From the NCBI RefSeq assembly GCF_026168555.1, contig NZ_CP092471.1, positions 320,501-384,500 on the forward strand: a stretch of 64,000 nt of DNA, written 5' to 3'. Position numbers and translations under genes: made by a program. Under the pieces are notes generated by a model. It saw nothing but the letters and a program-made list of their open reading frames with translations, did not search any database and had not been told where the DNA came from. Source of the stretch: Qipengyuania spongiae. GTDB lineage: Bacteria; Pseudomonadota; Alphaproteobacteria; Sphingomonadales; Sphingomonadaceae. This document shows positions 24,618 to 34,468 of the stretch, in pieces. How positions within the stretch are numbered: position 1 is the first letter of the stretch; every line of letters starts with the position of its first letter.

Positions 24618-26066
24618 ATGGATAGCACCCACACCCTTTCGCCCCTGCCGCCCGAAGTCCTGAGCAGCAGAGATGGCTGGCGCGGCGAGTTCGCCGCCAC
24701 GTTGCGGCTGAGCTGGCCGCTGGCGGCGGCGAACCTTCTCCAGATGCTGACCTATGCGGTCGACGTGATCTTCATCGCGCGGCTGGGCGAGGCGCAGCTG
24801 GCGGCCTCCGCGCTGGCGGTGGCGCTGTTCGGCCTCGTGCTGTGGGCGCTGTCCGGCCTCACCGGCGCGGTCGCTCCGGTGATCGCGGCCGAGCTCGGCG
24901 AGCGCGCGCCTGCGTTGCGTCCGGTGCGGCGCGGCATCCGCATGGCGCTGTGGCTGGCGCTGGGGAGCGGCGTTGTCGGCATGGGGCTGTGTCTGCTGCT
25001 CGGCCCGCTGATGCGCGCCACCGGACAGGACCCGGAAATCGTCGGGCTGGCGAGCCAATACAATACGGTCATCATCTGGTCGCTGGTGCCGATGCTGTTC
25101 AACAACGTGCTGCGCAATTTCGTTTCCGCGCTCGACCGGCCGATTCTGGCGACGCTGATCACCGCGGGCGGGATCGGGGTGAACGCTCTGGCCAACTACG
25201 CCTTCATCTTCGGCAATCTCGGTGCGCCCGAGCTTGGCTTGCGCGGCGCGGGCGTGGCCACGATCATCACCACGCTGACGACGCTCGGCGCCTATTGCCT
25301 CGCCATCCGGCTGGACAAGCGGCTCCATCGCTACCGCATCTTCGGGCGCTGGTGGGCGCCGGACCGGGCTCGGCTGTGGCAGATCGTGAAGATTGGCACA
25401 CCGATCGCGCTGACTATCACTGCCGAGGCAGGCATTTTCGGCGCTGCGGCCTTCCTGATGGGCAATATCGGCACGGCGCAGCTCGCCGCGCACACCGTCG
25501 CGCTTCAGATCGCCGCGCTCGCCTTTCAGGTGCCCTTCGGCGTCGGCCAGGCAGCAACCATCCGGGTCGGCTATTTCTACGGCGCGCGCGACCGCGAAGG
25601 GATGATGCGCGCTGGCTGGGCCGCGATCGCCATCGGGACGGGCTTCATGGCGGCGACCGCGCTCGCGATGATCGTCGCGCCACGTTACCTGCTGGCGATC
25701 TACGTCGATCCCTGGGACCCGGCGAACGCGGTGCTGATCGGCTATGCGCTGACCTACATCGTCATCGCCGCCGCCTTCCAGCTGTTCGACGGGATGCAGG
25801 CGGTGGCGGCGGGCGCGCTGCGCGGATTGCAGGACACGCGCGTGCCGATGTGGATCGCGGCCTTCGCCTACTGGGTACCGGGCATCGGCACCTCGCTGGT
25901 GCTCGGTTTCCTGACTCCGCTCGAGGGCGTGGGCGTGTGGCTGGGCCTCGCCACCGGGCTGACCGTGGCCGCCGCGCTGCTGGTCTGGCGCTGGCGTGCG
26001 CGCGACCGCCTCGGTCTCACCACCAGGCCCGGCGGGGAAGGCGTGGTTACGCCGCCTTCTGCGTGA
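24618..26066 (+). CDS. MATE-family efflux transporter
   Basis: 482 residues with about 12 membrane helices in two related halves. Family features include W-P-L-A-A-A-N-L-L-Q-M near residue 33, an acidic residue in the first helix region (T-Y-A-V-D), and the V-P-F-G-V-G-Q-A-A-T-I-R-V-G segment of the second half. MATE proteins export cationic drugs or metabolites using Na+ or H+ gradients; the substrate is unknown here. The start at ATG 24618 precedes the first helix by about 30 residues. The 3' end overlaps the convergent mscS gene by 20 bases. Confidence 0.92.
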   Translation: MDSTHTLSPLPPEVLSSRDGWRGEFAATLRLSWPLAAANLLQMLTYAVDVIFIARLGEAQLAASALAVALFGLVLWALSGLTGAVAPVIAAELGERAPALRPVRRGIRMALWLALGSGVVGMGLCLLLGPLMRATGQDPEIVGLASQYNTVIIWSLVPMLFNNVLRNFVSALDRPILATLITAGGIGVNALANYAFIFGNLGAPELGLRGAGVATIITTLTTLGAYCLAIRLDKRLHRYRIFGRWWAPDRARLWQIVKIGTPIALTITAEAGIFGAAAFLMGNIGTAQLAAHTVALQIAALAFQVPFGVGQAATIRVGYFYGARDREGMMRAGWAAIAIGTGFMAATALAMIVAPRYLLAIYVDPWDPANAVLIGYALTYIVIAAAFQLFDGMQAVAAGALRGLQDTRVPMWIAAFAYWVPGIGTSLVLGFLTPLEGVGVWLGLATGLTVAAALLVWRWRARDRLGLTTRPGGEGVVTPPSA

Positions 26067-26880
26067 TCTCGCGTTGCGGGAAGGGGATCGAGATGCCCAC
26101 AGCATCGAAGCGCGCCTTGGCCTTTTCCGTAAGCTCCCACGACAGTGCCATGTAGTCGCCGGTCGCACACCAGACCCGCAGACCGATGCCGACCGAGCTG
26201 TCGTCGAGCGAGCTGACGAAGGATTGCGGCGCCGGATCGGCCAGCACGCGCTCGTCGGCCTGGGCCAGCGCCAGCAATTCCTCGCGCGCCTGGGCCATGC
26301 TGTCGTCGTAGCCGATCCCCACGATCAGCTCGAAACGACGAGTGGGATGGCGGTGGAAGTTGACGATCGGCTGGTTCCATAGTTCGGAATTCGGAATCAT
26401 TACGAACAGGCCGTCGAACTGCTTCAGTTCCGTGGTGAACAGGCCGATGTCCTGCACGACGGCGGTGATGTTCCCCACCGTGATCGCCTCGCCCACGCGG
26501 AACGGCTTCTGCACCAGGATCATCACGCCCGAAGCGACGTTCGACAAGGTGCCCTGCAAGGCGAGCCCGACAGCGAGCGCCATGCCGCCCAGCGCCGCCA
26601 GAATGCTGGTCGTCTGCACGCCGAACTGGCCCAGCACCGTGACCAGCACCAGCGCCCACAGCGCGTATTTGACCAGATTGGCGAGGAAGTGCGCAACGGT
26701 CGGATCGAGATGCGACGACCGCGAGAGCGCCTTGCGCGCCCAGCGCGACAGAATGCCGGCGACCAGCAGTCCGATCACCAGCACGGCGAAGGCGCCGACG
26801 ATATCCATCATGTTGAGCCGCAGCCACAGGAAGACCTGTTCCGGAATGGTCAGGGCTGATACCGGCGCTTCGGTCTTCAT
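26047..26880 (-). CDS. mscS: Small-conductance mechanosensitive channel (MscS type)
   Basis: 277 residues, the size of E. coli MscS (286). It has three N-terminal membrane helices; the pore helix TM3 is the glycine/alanine-rich segment around residues 94-115 (L-G-G-M-A-L-A-V-G-L-A-L-Q-G-T-L), followed by the beta domain (V-Q-K-P-F-R-V-G-E). It releases osmolytes on hypo-osmotic shock. Three MscS-type genes occur in this window (also at 38682 and 55537). It overlaps the MATE gene tail-to-tail by 20 bases. Confidence 0.93.
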   Translation of the reverse strand: MKTEAPVSALTIPEQVFLWLRLNMMDIVGAFAVLVIGLLVAGILSRWARKALSRSSHLDPTVAHFLANLVKYALWALVLVTVLGQFGVQTTSILAALGGMALAVGLALQGTLSNVASGVMILVQKPFRVGEAITVGNITAVVQDIGLFTTELKQFDGLFVMIPNSELWNQPIVNFHRHPTRRFELIVGIGYDDSMAQAREELLALAQADERVLADPAPQSFVSSLDDSSVGIGLRVWCATGDYMALSWELTEKAKARFDAVGISIPFPQREITQKAA

Positions 26881-26995
26881 CGGGCAAATCCTTTGGCAAA
26901 TGGCGCAATTGCGCGGCGGGATAGGTCATGGGGCACGGCTTGGCCACCCCCCGCCCCGGCTCGGCGAAATCAGCGATTTTTTGGCGGCAGCTTGC

Positions 26996-27024
26996 TTGAC
27001 TCGGTGCCGGACGGTCCCCAAATG
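26996..27024 (+). promoter_or_regulatory. Candidate groESL promoter
   Basis: TTGACT (26996-27001), a 17-base spacer, and CAAATG (27019-27024) as a weak -10. It lies just before the CIRCE element, the usual arrangement for HrcA repression. Confidence 0.45.
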
Positions 27025-27030
27025 CGCGCC

Positions 27031-27059
27031 GCTGGCACTCTCGGCAACGGAGTGCCAGC
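27031..27059. promoter_or_regulatory. CIRCE operator (HrcA binding site)
   Basis: Perfect 10-bp inverted repeat GCTGGCACTC/GAGTGCCAGC; the core is GGCACTC-...-GAGTGCC with a 9-base centre. It matches the CIRCE consensus (TTAGCACTC-N9-GAGTGCTAA) at the conserved core. It lies 36 bases before the groES ATG, so groESL is probably repressed by HrcA; hrcA itself is not in the window. Confidence 0.93.
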
Positions 27060-27095
27060 GCAGGATTTCATCACTCAAACAAAGAGGTCACAACC

Positions 27096-27383
27096 ATGGC
27101 ATTCCGTCCGTTGCACGACCGCGTTCTTGTCCGTCGCATCGAAGCCGACGAAAAGACCGCCGGCGGCATCATCATTCCCGACAGCGCCAAGGAAAAGCCC
27201 AGCGAAGGCGAGATTGTCGCCATCGGTTCGGGCGCCAAGGCCGAAGACGGCACCGTCACCCCGCTCGACGTGAAGGCGGGCGACCGCGTTCTGTTCGGCA
27301 AGTGGTCGGGCACCGAGGTCAAGCTCGACGGCGAAGACCTGCTGATCATGAAGGAAAGCGACATCATGGGGATCATTTCCTGA
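27096..27383 (+). CDS. groES: Co-chaperonin GroES
   Basis: 95 residues, the normal length. It opens with [12 protein letters not shown] and has the mobile loop ([11 protein letters not shown]) at residues 19-29 that binds GroEL. It caps the GroEL cavity. AGAGG lies about 8 bases before the ATG. groEL follows after 53 bases. A CIRCE element upstream indicates HrcA control. Confidence 0.98.
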   Translation: MAFRPLHDRVLVRRIEADEKTAGGIIIPDSAKEKPSEGEIVAIGSGAKAEDGTVTPLDVKAGDRVLFGKWSGTEVKLDGEDLLIMKESDIMGIIS

Positions 27384-27391
27384 TCCGCTGA

Positions 27392-29092
<1,701 letters not shown>

Positions 29093-29116
29093 GCCTTACC
29101 GACCGACCGAACACCG

Positions 29117-29152
29117 AAGGCCCGGCGGGAGCGATCCCGCCGGGCCTTTCCT
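29117..29152 (+). terminator. Rho-independent terminator of groESL
   Basis: Perfect 14-bp stem AAGGCCCGGCGGGA/TCCCGCCGGGCCTT with loop GCGA, then a T/C-rich tail. It lies 24 bases after the groEL stop. Confidence 0.9.
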
Positions 29153-29375
29153 TTGGGGCAGCGACATTCCGGTGCGTGGTCTGCGTTCGTTGCGCGCAGC
29201 CTCCAGCGCGGAACCCCGGCATCCCCGCCCGAGCCCACTCGGCTCGTCGCTCCGGAGCCTCATATCCGGTTTTTTGCCTTTCTTCTGACACAATTGGTCT
29301 CGCCAGCCGCTCCCAAGCGGGCACCGAACGCCCATGTCTCCGGTTCAGTCTACATCAGTCCAAAGGAGACATGTT

Positions 29376-29801
29376 ATGAAGACCCTCCACATCCTTTTCG
29401 CCGGCTCGGCCATGGTGCTCGCCAGCGGCGTCGCCGCGCAGAGCATGGATCCCCAGACGACCGATCCGGCCACTCCGCCCGTGCAGGAGGCTCCGATGGA
29501 GCCGGCGCCAGCGGCACCGGCTATGGATCAGGCGCTCAGTGATCAGGCGCCCAGTGATCAGGCGACTGCCAGCGATTTCAGCGACACCGAAGTCAGGAGC
29601 TTCGCAGCAGCCGCGATCGAGATTCAGAACCTGGCGGGCGAGGAAGCGGCGAAGCAGGAACAGGCTGCGCAGATCGTGGCGAATGCGGGCATCGATGCCG
29701 AAACGTTCAATGCGATCGGCACCGCGATGCAGACCGATCCGGAACTCGCCCAGCGCGTCCAGCTCGCGGCGGCGGAGTTGCAGCCCGAGCCGGCTGGCTG
29801 A
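29376..29801 (+). CDS. Exported DUF4168 protein
   Basis: 141 residues. A signal peptide ends near V-A-A-Q (22). A proline/acidic low-complexity linker (25-65) follows, containing two near-identical S-D-Q-A units. The C-terminal domain (about 67-133) has the DUF4168 pattern V-R-S-F-A-A-A-A-I-E-I-Q and a later N-A-G-I-D-A-E-T-F-N-A-I with D-P-E-L-A-Q-R-V. It is probably periplasmic; function unknown. An AAGGAG lies 7 bases before the ATG at 29376; an earlier ATG at 29371 is immediately out of frame with a stop. A bidirectional terminator follows. Confidence 0.8.
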   Translation: MKTLHILFAGSAMVLASGVAAQSMDPQTTDPATPPVQEAPMEPAPAAPAMDQALSDQAPSDQATASDFSDTEVRSFAAAAIEIQNLAGEEAAKQEQAAQIVANAGIDAETFNAIGTAMQTDPELAQRVQLAAAELQPEPAG

Positions 29802-29821
29802 CGGGCAGACACCGCAAACAG

Positions 29822-29858
29822 AAAGGCCCCCGTCGGAAAAGTCCGGCGGGGGCCTTTT
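29822..29858. terminator. Bidirectional terminator
   Basis: AAAGGCCCCCG/CGGGGGCCTTT stem with inner TCGG/CCGG pairing. T-runs are present on both strands. It separates the DUF4168 gene from the convergent DUF305/LVIVD gene. Confidence 0.85.
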
Positions 29859-29886
29859 GCGTATCGAACCCGGAAGTCCGCCGTGA

Positions 29887-32142
29887 TCAGCCGCCCATGC
29901 GGCTGCGCTCGGCAGCCTCGACCAGTTCGGCGGGCCAGGTGACCTGCGTCTGCGTCTGCGGGTTGAAGACATCGCCCGGATATTGCGCCGCCTCGGCCGC
30001 GGCGATCTCCTCGGCGGTCAGGAACTCGCTCGGCTGGAGCGCGAAGACGTCGAGCCCGCGCGCGATCTCGGTCGCGTAGATTCGTCCGTCGTACCAGTAG
30101 GCCGACCAGTAGCCACCGGTGATGAGCTGGTCCTCGTCCACCGGACCGCGGTCGAAGTAGGCGATCTCGACCGGGTTCGCCGCGTCGGTAAAGTCGATCA
30201 CGCTGATCCCGCCCTGATACCAGGCCTGGACGAAGATATCGCGGCCCGGAACAGGAATGATCGAGCCATTATGCGCGACGCAGTTCTCCTTGTCGGACTG
30301 GGGAGCGGGCAGCTTGTAGAGCCCCTGCGCCACCAGCTTGCGGTTCTCGATCGTGTAGAAGGCGTTGGCGCCCCAATTGGTCGGATCGCCGGCCTGGCAG
30401 CGCGGACGTCCGCCGCCGCCCCATTCGTCGGTGAAGACGACCTTGGTCCCGTCATTGTTGAAGGTCGCCGAGTGCCAGTATGCGAAGCCCTTGTCGGTCA
30501 CATCGTCGATCCGCACCGGCTTCAGCGGGTCGGAGATGTCCATGATGATGCCGTTGCCCGAACAGGCGCCCGCCGCGAGCTTCATCGAGGGGAACACGGT
30601 GATGTCGTGGCAGTGGTTGGTGCTGCTCGTGTCCTGCGTGCCCTCGCCATGGTCGCCGCCGCGCCAGAGACCGGCGATCTCGCCGTTCTGGGCGAAGACG
30701 CGCGGGCTGTCGACGATGCGGGCGGCGGCCGGATTGGCCACCGGGATTTCGATCACGTCGATGCTGAACAGCGCGGTGTTGTCGCCCCCGCTCTCGAAGC
30801 AGCCGGCGAGCTCGGCATCGTCGCGCACGTAGCTGGTGCCCGAATTGTAGACGACGATCCGGCGATCGTCGGCCGAGACGACCGAATGGGTGTGGCTGCC
30901 GCGGCAGGTCTGCACCTGCCCGACCTGGCGCGGATTGGCGATGTCGGAAATGTCGAAGATGCGCAGGCCGCGGAAACGCTCCTCGCTCACCCGGCCGGCC
31001 ACGCCCTGCAGCCCGCAATCGACGCGCGCGCGGCTGTCCTGCACGCTCATCAGCAGCAGGTCGCCGATGATCGAGACATCGCCCTGCCCGCCGGGACACA
31101 AGACCGAGGTCAGCAGTTCGGGCACGCCGTCATCGCCCAGGCGGTAGGCGTTCCAGCCATGGTAATTGCCCGCGACCATCAGATCGCCGGAAAAGGCGAT
31201 ATCGGTGTTGGCGAAGCTGAGAAGCGAGCCGCGCTGGCCGAAGCGGTCCTCGCTCTCCTCATCGTCGTCCTCGCGCGGATCGGGCCGGGCGGCGGAAGCA
31301 AGTTCCGGCTCTTCCTCGGCGTCGGGTTCGCCTGGCGCCACGTCCTCGTTCTCGTCCTCGATCCGCGGCTGGAGCTGGGCGGGGTTCTCGGGATCGAAGA
31401 AGCCGGTCGGCTTGGGCATGGCAGTCACGAGGCGCAGATTGCTGATCGCCTCGCCCGCATCGCGGAAACCGGCGGCGAGATTGGCACGCGGGTCGCCGGA
31501 AAGGCCGGCGGCGAGCACGTTCATCCGCTCGATCTCGCCCTCCTGCTCGGTCTTGATGTCGTTGACGAACTCGAACAGCACCGGATCGTAGGCCGTGCCC
31601 GGCTGGTCGAGAAGATCGTCGACCATGTCGATCGCGCCGCGATGGTGGCGGGTCATCAGCTCGAGGAAGAGCGCGTCGAACTCCCTGCCCTCGAGCGAGG
31701 CGAGCCGGGCCATCTGCTCGGGCGTGGCCATCCCCATCGACGCCATGTGTTCGGCATGGCTCATCCCGGCCATGTGCTCCATCGCCGCGGTGGCGCGCTG
31801 ACCGCGCGCGGCGAGCCAGTCGCGCATGAAGGCGATCTCGTCGGACTGTCCGGCATTGATCCGCCCGGCGATCGCGATGATGTCCGGGTTGCTCGTCCGT
31901 GCTTCCACCAGAGCGGCCAGTTCGGAAGCCTGCGCGTGGTGCGGGATCATCATCTGCATGAAGCGCGCATCGGCCGGCGCAAAGGTCGTACCGGCAAGCT
32001 TCGTGGCGTCTTCGGCCTTCAGCACGGTGTTGTCGGCACCCGGCGCGCCGGGCTGGATGATCGGCGCCTGCTGCGCGGCAGCAATCGTCGAGGTTCCGAG
32101 GAGCAGCGTCACGGCGAGGCTGCGAGCGAGAGTTCTGGTCAT
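29887..32142 (-). CDS. Exported DUF305 plus LVIVD-repeat fusion protein
   Basis: 751 residues with a signal peptide ending near A-A-A-Q (24). Residues about 47-215 are a DUF305 domain with paired histidines H68-H69 (M-M-I-P-H-H-A) and H166-H167 (T-R-H-H-R-G-A), joined by a Met/His-rich loop (121-138), a pattern suited to binding copper or another metal. An acidic linker (about 255-315) with a D/E cluster leads to a region of LVIVD-like beta-propeller repeats (L-R-I-F-D-I-S-D, I-I-M-D-I-S-D-P, I-S-V-I-D-F-T-D). The ligand is unknown. An upstream in-frame extension exists but the signal peptide fixes the start at 32142. The two-domain architecture is notable. Confidence 0.82.
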   Translation of the reverse strand: MTRTLARSLAVTLLLGTSTIAAAQQAPIIQPGAPGADNTVLKAEDATKLAGTTFAPADARFMQMMIPHHAQASELAALVEARTSNPDIIAIAGRINAGQSDEIAFMRDWLAARGQRATAAMEHMAGMSHAEHMASMGMATPEQMARLASLEGREFDALFLELMTRHHRGAIDMVDDLLDQPGTAYDPVLFEFVNDIKTEQEGEIERMNVLAAGLSGDPRANLAAGFRDAGEAISNLRLVTAMPKPTGFFDPENPAQLQPRIEDENEDVAPGEPDAEEEPELASAARPDPREDDDEESEDRFGQRGSLLSFANTDIAFSGDLMVAGNYHGWNAYRLGDDGVPELLTSVLCPGGQGDVSIIGDLLLMSVQDSRARVDCGLQGVAGRVSEERFRGLRIFDISDIANPRQVGQVQTCRGSHTHSVVSADDRRIVVYNSGTSYVRDDAELAGCFESGGDNTALFSIDVIEIPVANPAAARIVDSPRVFAQNGEIAGLWRGGDHGEGTQDTSSTNHCHDITVFPSMKLAAGACSGNGIIMDISDPLKPVRIDDVTDKGFAYWHSATFNNDGTKVVFTDEWGGGGRPRCQAGDPTNWGANAFYTIENRKLVAQGLYKLPAPQSDKENCVAHNGSIIPVPGRDIFVQAWYQGGISVIDFTDAANPVEIAYFDRGPVDEDQLITGGYWSAYWYDGRIYATEIARGLDVFALQPSEFLTAEEIAAAEAAQYPGDVFNPQTQTQVTWPAELVEAAERSRMGG

Positions 32143-32306
32143 GATAAAGAGTCCCCAATTCCACTTCTGACGCAGAGTTAGACCCAATCGTGCCCATGGA
32201 AGCAAGCGGTTGATTGGCAGGCGACGCTCAGCCCTCGACGAACAGGACCTATCGGCAATCCGGGCCGTTATCTGCCACGACAACCGCATCAATCGAGGAG
32301 AACCCG

Positions 32307-32714
32307 ATGCACCTTCCCAAGAACGCCCATGTCGCGCTGGTCGATGGCGAGAACTTTGTCGTCATGAGAAACGGCGGTGCCCCGCTCGAGCCCAAGCTCG
32401 ACCGCAGCGAGAAGCCCGATCTTTCCGCCTCGAACTACAGTGCGGGCGTCAAGCATCAGGACGATGCCGGCCAGGCTCTCGGACGCACGGATCTGGAAGA
32501 ACTCGCGCATGGCGCGGCGGCCGCCGCATGGCTCAATGCCAAGGCCGTCGCCGGCGAGATCGACGATATTCTGGTCATCGCTGACCCAAAGACCCTCGGC
32601 GAAATGCGGCGTCACTATCACACCGAACTGGAGAAGCGGCTGGTCGGAGAGATCGCGAAGACGCTGACCGGAGAGCCGACCAAGCGCATCGAGCAGATCA
32701 TCGCCGACGCGTGA
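32307..32714 (+). CDS. Host attachment family protein (AtsA/HAP type)
   Basis: 135 residues. The family pattern is clear: H-V-A-L-V-D-G-E-N-F near the N-terminus, then A-S-N-Y-S-A-G (41-47), H-Q-D-D-A-G-Q (50-56), and the I-L-V-I-A-D-P-K-T-L-G-E-M-R-R-H motif (88-103). The family was named from Agrobacterium host attachment but is widespread in non-pathogens and resembles the archaeal release-factor-1/eRF1-like baeRF fold; no role in attachment should be assumed. CGAGGAG lies 6 bases before the ATG at 32307. It is divergent from the DUF305 gene and monocistronic. Confidence 0.88.
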   Translation: MHLPKNAHVALVDGENFVVMRNGGAPLEPKLDRSEKPDLSASNYSAGVKHQDDAGQALGRTDLEELAHGAAAAAWLNAKAVAGEIDDILVIADPKTLGEMRRHYHTELEKRLVGEIAKTLTGEPTKRIEQIIADA

Positions 32715-32755
32715 TTACTCACCGCCTTTGAATTTACCCTACGGAAATGCTTGAT

Positions 32756-32795
32756 CCGCCTCGCGACACGATTCGTCGCGGGGCGGTTGTCTTGT
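32756..32795 (+). terminator. Terminator-like hairpin after the host-attachment-family gene
   Basis: CCGCCTCGCGAC pairs with GTCGCGGGGCGG (one T-G pair) around a 7-base loop, followed by a mixed T/G tail. The stem is strong but the T-run is poor. Confidence 0.6.
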
Positions 32796-32849
32796 TCGAT
32801 CATACCTGTGTTAAGGTTGTGCACACCATAAACGGGTTACAGGGGTCTC

Positions 32850-33905
32850 ATGGGACTGAGGACGATCGGGAGCGCGCTGGCGGCTGGCTTACTGGCCTTC
32901 ACCATGCCGGCGCAGGCGCAGACACACCAACAGCCGGACGCGCAAGGTCGCGACATAAAGAGCGGCGAGTATCAGGCGCTGTTCGACAACATGCTGGGGA
33001 CCGACGCGCGGACCCCGCAGGTTTTCAAGACCATCCAGCAAAGCCCGCTCGGCATGACGATCGCCCGACTGGCCGATGGGGCCAGCGGCCGGATCGGGGT
33101 CTATGCGATAGACCTGTCCACCGGGCAGGAAATCGGCGTTCTCGCCGATGAACGCTTTCCCATGGCAAGCACCAGCAAGGTGGCGATCGCCGCGACCTAT
33201 CTCGCCGGAGTCGATCAGGGCCGCTGGAGCCTTACCCGTCAGCTGCGCCTGCCCCGGCCGGGTGGCGCGTCGATGTCGGCGAAACAGCATCTCGACCTGA
33301 TGATCAGCAAGAGCTGCAACGATTGCACCGACGCGTTGCTTGCAGCAGTCGGGGGGCCCGTCGCGGTCACCAAATGGATGCGGCAGGCGGGGATCGAGGA
33401 TTTCCAGCTCACCCGCGACATCGCGACGCTGATCCGCGAGGATGGCCGGATCGACCCTGCGTCGAGCGTCGACCTGAAGGACAGCGCGACACCGCGCGCG
33501 ATGGGTCAGCTTCTCGCCGGGATCTATCAGGGCCGCTGGCTCACCTCGACTTCGCGCCAGGTTCTGATGAATGCCATGAACGCAACGACCACCGGCAAGG
33601 GGCGGATGCGGTCCGCCCTGCCTTCGAGCGCAGGCCTCGCACACAAGACCGGCACGCTGAGCCGGACGGCGAGCGATATCGGAATCTTCCACACCCCCGA
33701 TGGGCGGGCGATCGCGGCCGCGATCTACGTGACGGGCCAGAGCCGGTCGATGGCGTATGAAAACGGCAATCGCAGCGCCAAGCTGGCCGCACGGGCCCAG
33801 CGCGATGCCCGGATCGCGACGATCACCGGAGCGCTTTACGAAGGGTTCGGTCAGCCGGTGAACGACGGCCGCGTCTGGGCGAACGCCCAGTACGCCGGTC
33901 AGTAG
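32850..33905 (+). CDS. Class-A-beta-lactamase-like serine hydrolase, secreted
   Basis: 351 residues with a signal peptide ending near A-Q-A-Q (24). The serine-transpeptidase motifs are in order: F-P-M-A-S-T-S-K with Ser107 and Lys110, S-C-N at 155-157 in place of the usual S-D-N, and H-K-T-G-T with K266-T-G. The D-S-A-T-P-R-A-M-G segment matches the class A region after the omega loop, but no clear E-x-x-L-N motif is present, so the deacylating glutamate may be missing. It could be a beta-lactamase, a peptidase-type enzyme or a penicillin-binding relative; resistance should not be assumed. It is a single gene between two terminators. Confidence 0.78.
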   Translation: MGLRTIGSALAAGLLAFTMPAQAQTHQQPDAQGRDIKSGEYQALFDNMLGTDARTPQVFKTIQQSPLGMTIARLADGASGRIGVYAIDLSTGQEIGVLADERFPMASTSKVAIAATYLAGVDQGRWSLTRQLRLPRPGGASMSAKQHLDLMISKSCNDCTDALLAAVGGPVAVTKWMRQAGIEDFQLTRDIATLIREDGRIDPASSVDLKDSATPRAMGQLLAGIYQGRWLTSTSRQVLMNAMNATTTGKGRMRSALPSSAGLAHKTGTLSRTASDIGIFHTPDGRAIAAAIYVTGQSRSMAYENGNRSAKLAARAQRDARIATITGALYEGFGQPVNDGRVWANAQYAGQ

Positions 33906-33938
33906 CATTCGCTGACAAGCTCAATTTCGCAGACATAG

Positions 33939-33977
33939 AAAAAGGGCGGCACCATCGCGGTGCCGCCCCCTCTTTTT
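33939..33977. terminator. Bidirectional terminator
   Basis: GGGCGGCACC/GGTGCCGCCC stem with loop ATCGC, preceded by A5 and followed by T5. It ends both the serine hydrolase gene and the convergent small lipoprotein gene. Confidence 0.92.
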
Positions 33978-33994
33978 CGGAAAACCGAAAGGAC

Positions 33995-34267
33995 TTAGTC
34001 GGCCGCAGCTTCGTCGACCGTCTCGTCCTGCATGTCGGCTTCGGCTTCGTTGGTCGCGGCTTCGGCGTCGGCGGCGGCGTTCTCGGCAGCAGCGTCGATG
34101 TCGTCACTGGCCTGCTCCAGCTCGGTGCCGGCGGCTTCGAGGTTGGCTTCGGTGTCGGCCGCTGCGTTCTCGGCGGTCGATTCGGCGGCGTCCTGGGTCG
34201 ATTCCGAGCAGGCGGCGAGCGACAGAGCGGCAGCCGAAGCGGCGGCGATGAGAGCAATCTTGCGCAT
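33995..34267 (-). CDS. Small alanine/glutamate-rich lipoprotein
   Basis: 90 residues. Signal peptide M-R-K-I-A-L-I with lipobox L-A-A-C (Cys 20). The mature part is an A/E/D/T-rich sequence with heptad-like spacing that could form a long amphipathic helix or coiled coil, like other small outer-membrane lipoproteins, but without the terminal lysine of Braun lipoprotein. A partial internal duplication is visible (E-N-A-A-A-D-x-E-A at two places). No strong family match. It is third in this window of this compositional type (see 21378 and 21814). Confidence 0.72.
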   Translation of the reverse strand: MRKIALIAAASAAALSLAACSESTQDAAESTAENAAADTEANLEAAGTELEQASDDIDAAAENAAADAEAATNEAEADMQDETVDEAAAD

Positions 34268-34468
34268 GGGATGAATTCCTTGATTGAATGACTGAACGTC
34301 AGCGATCCTTCCGGATCGGCCGAGGACCCGATCGAGGCCTCGCGATGTCCAAATAATGGCGAGAATGTGGCCTTGCAAGCCCTTTCGTCCAGACTTGCCT
34401 TTTTTCCGCCTCAATTGGAAGTGGATAAGCTCTCCCATCGTGCGAACCGCGCTGCTAGTGCGCTCGTC

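Noticed and set aside
29983..32181. 732-codon plus-strand frame opposite the DUF305/LVIVD gene
   Set aside because: The minus-strand frame has a signal peptide, known domains and conserved motifs; the plus frame is a low-complexity shadow.
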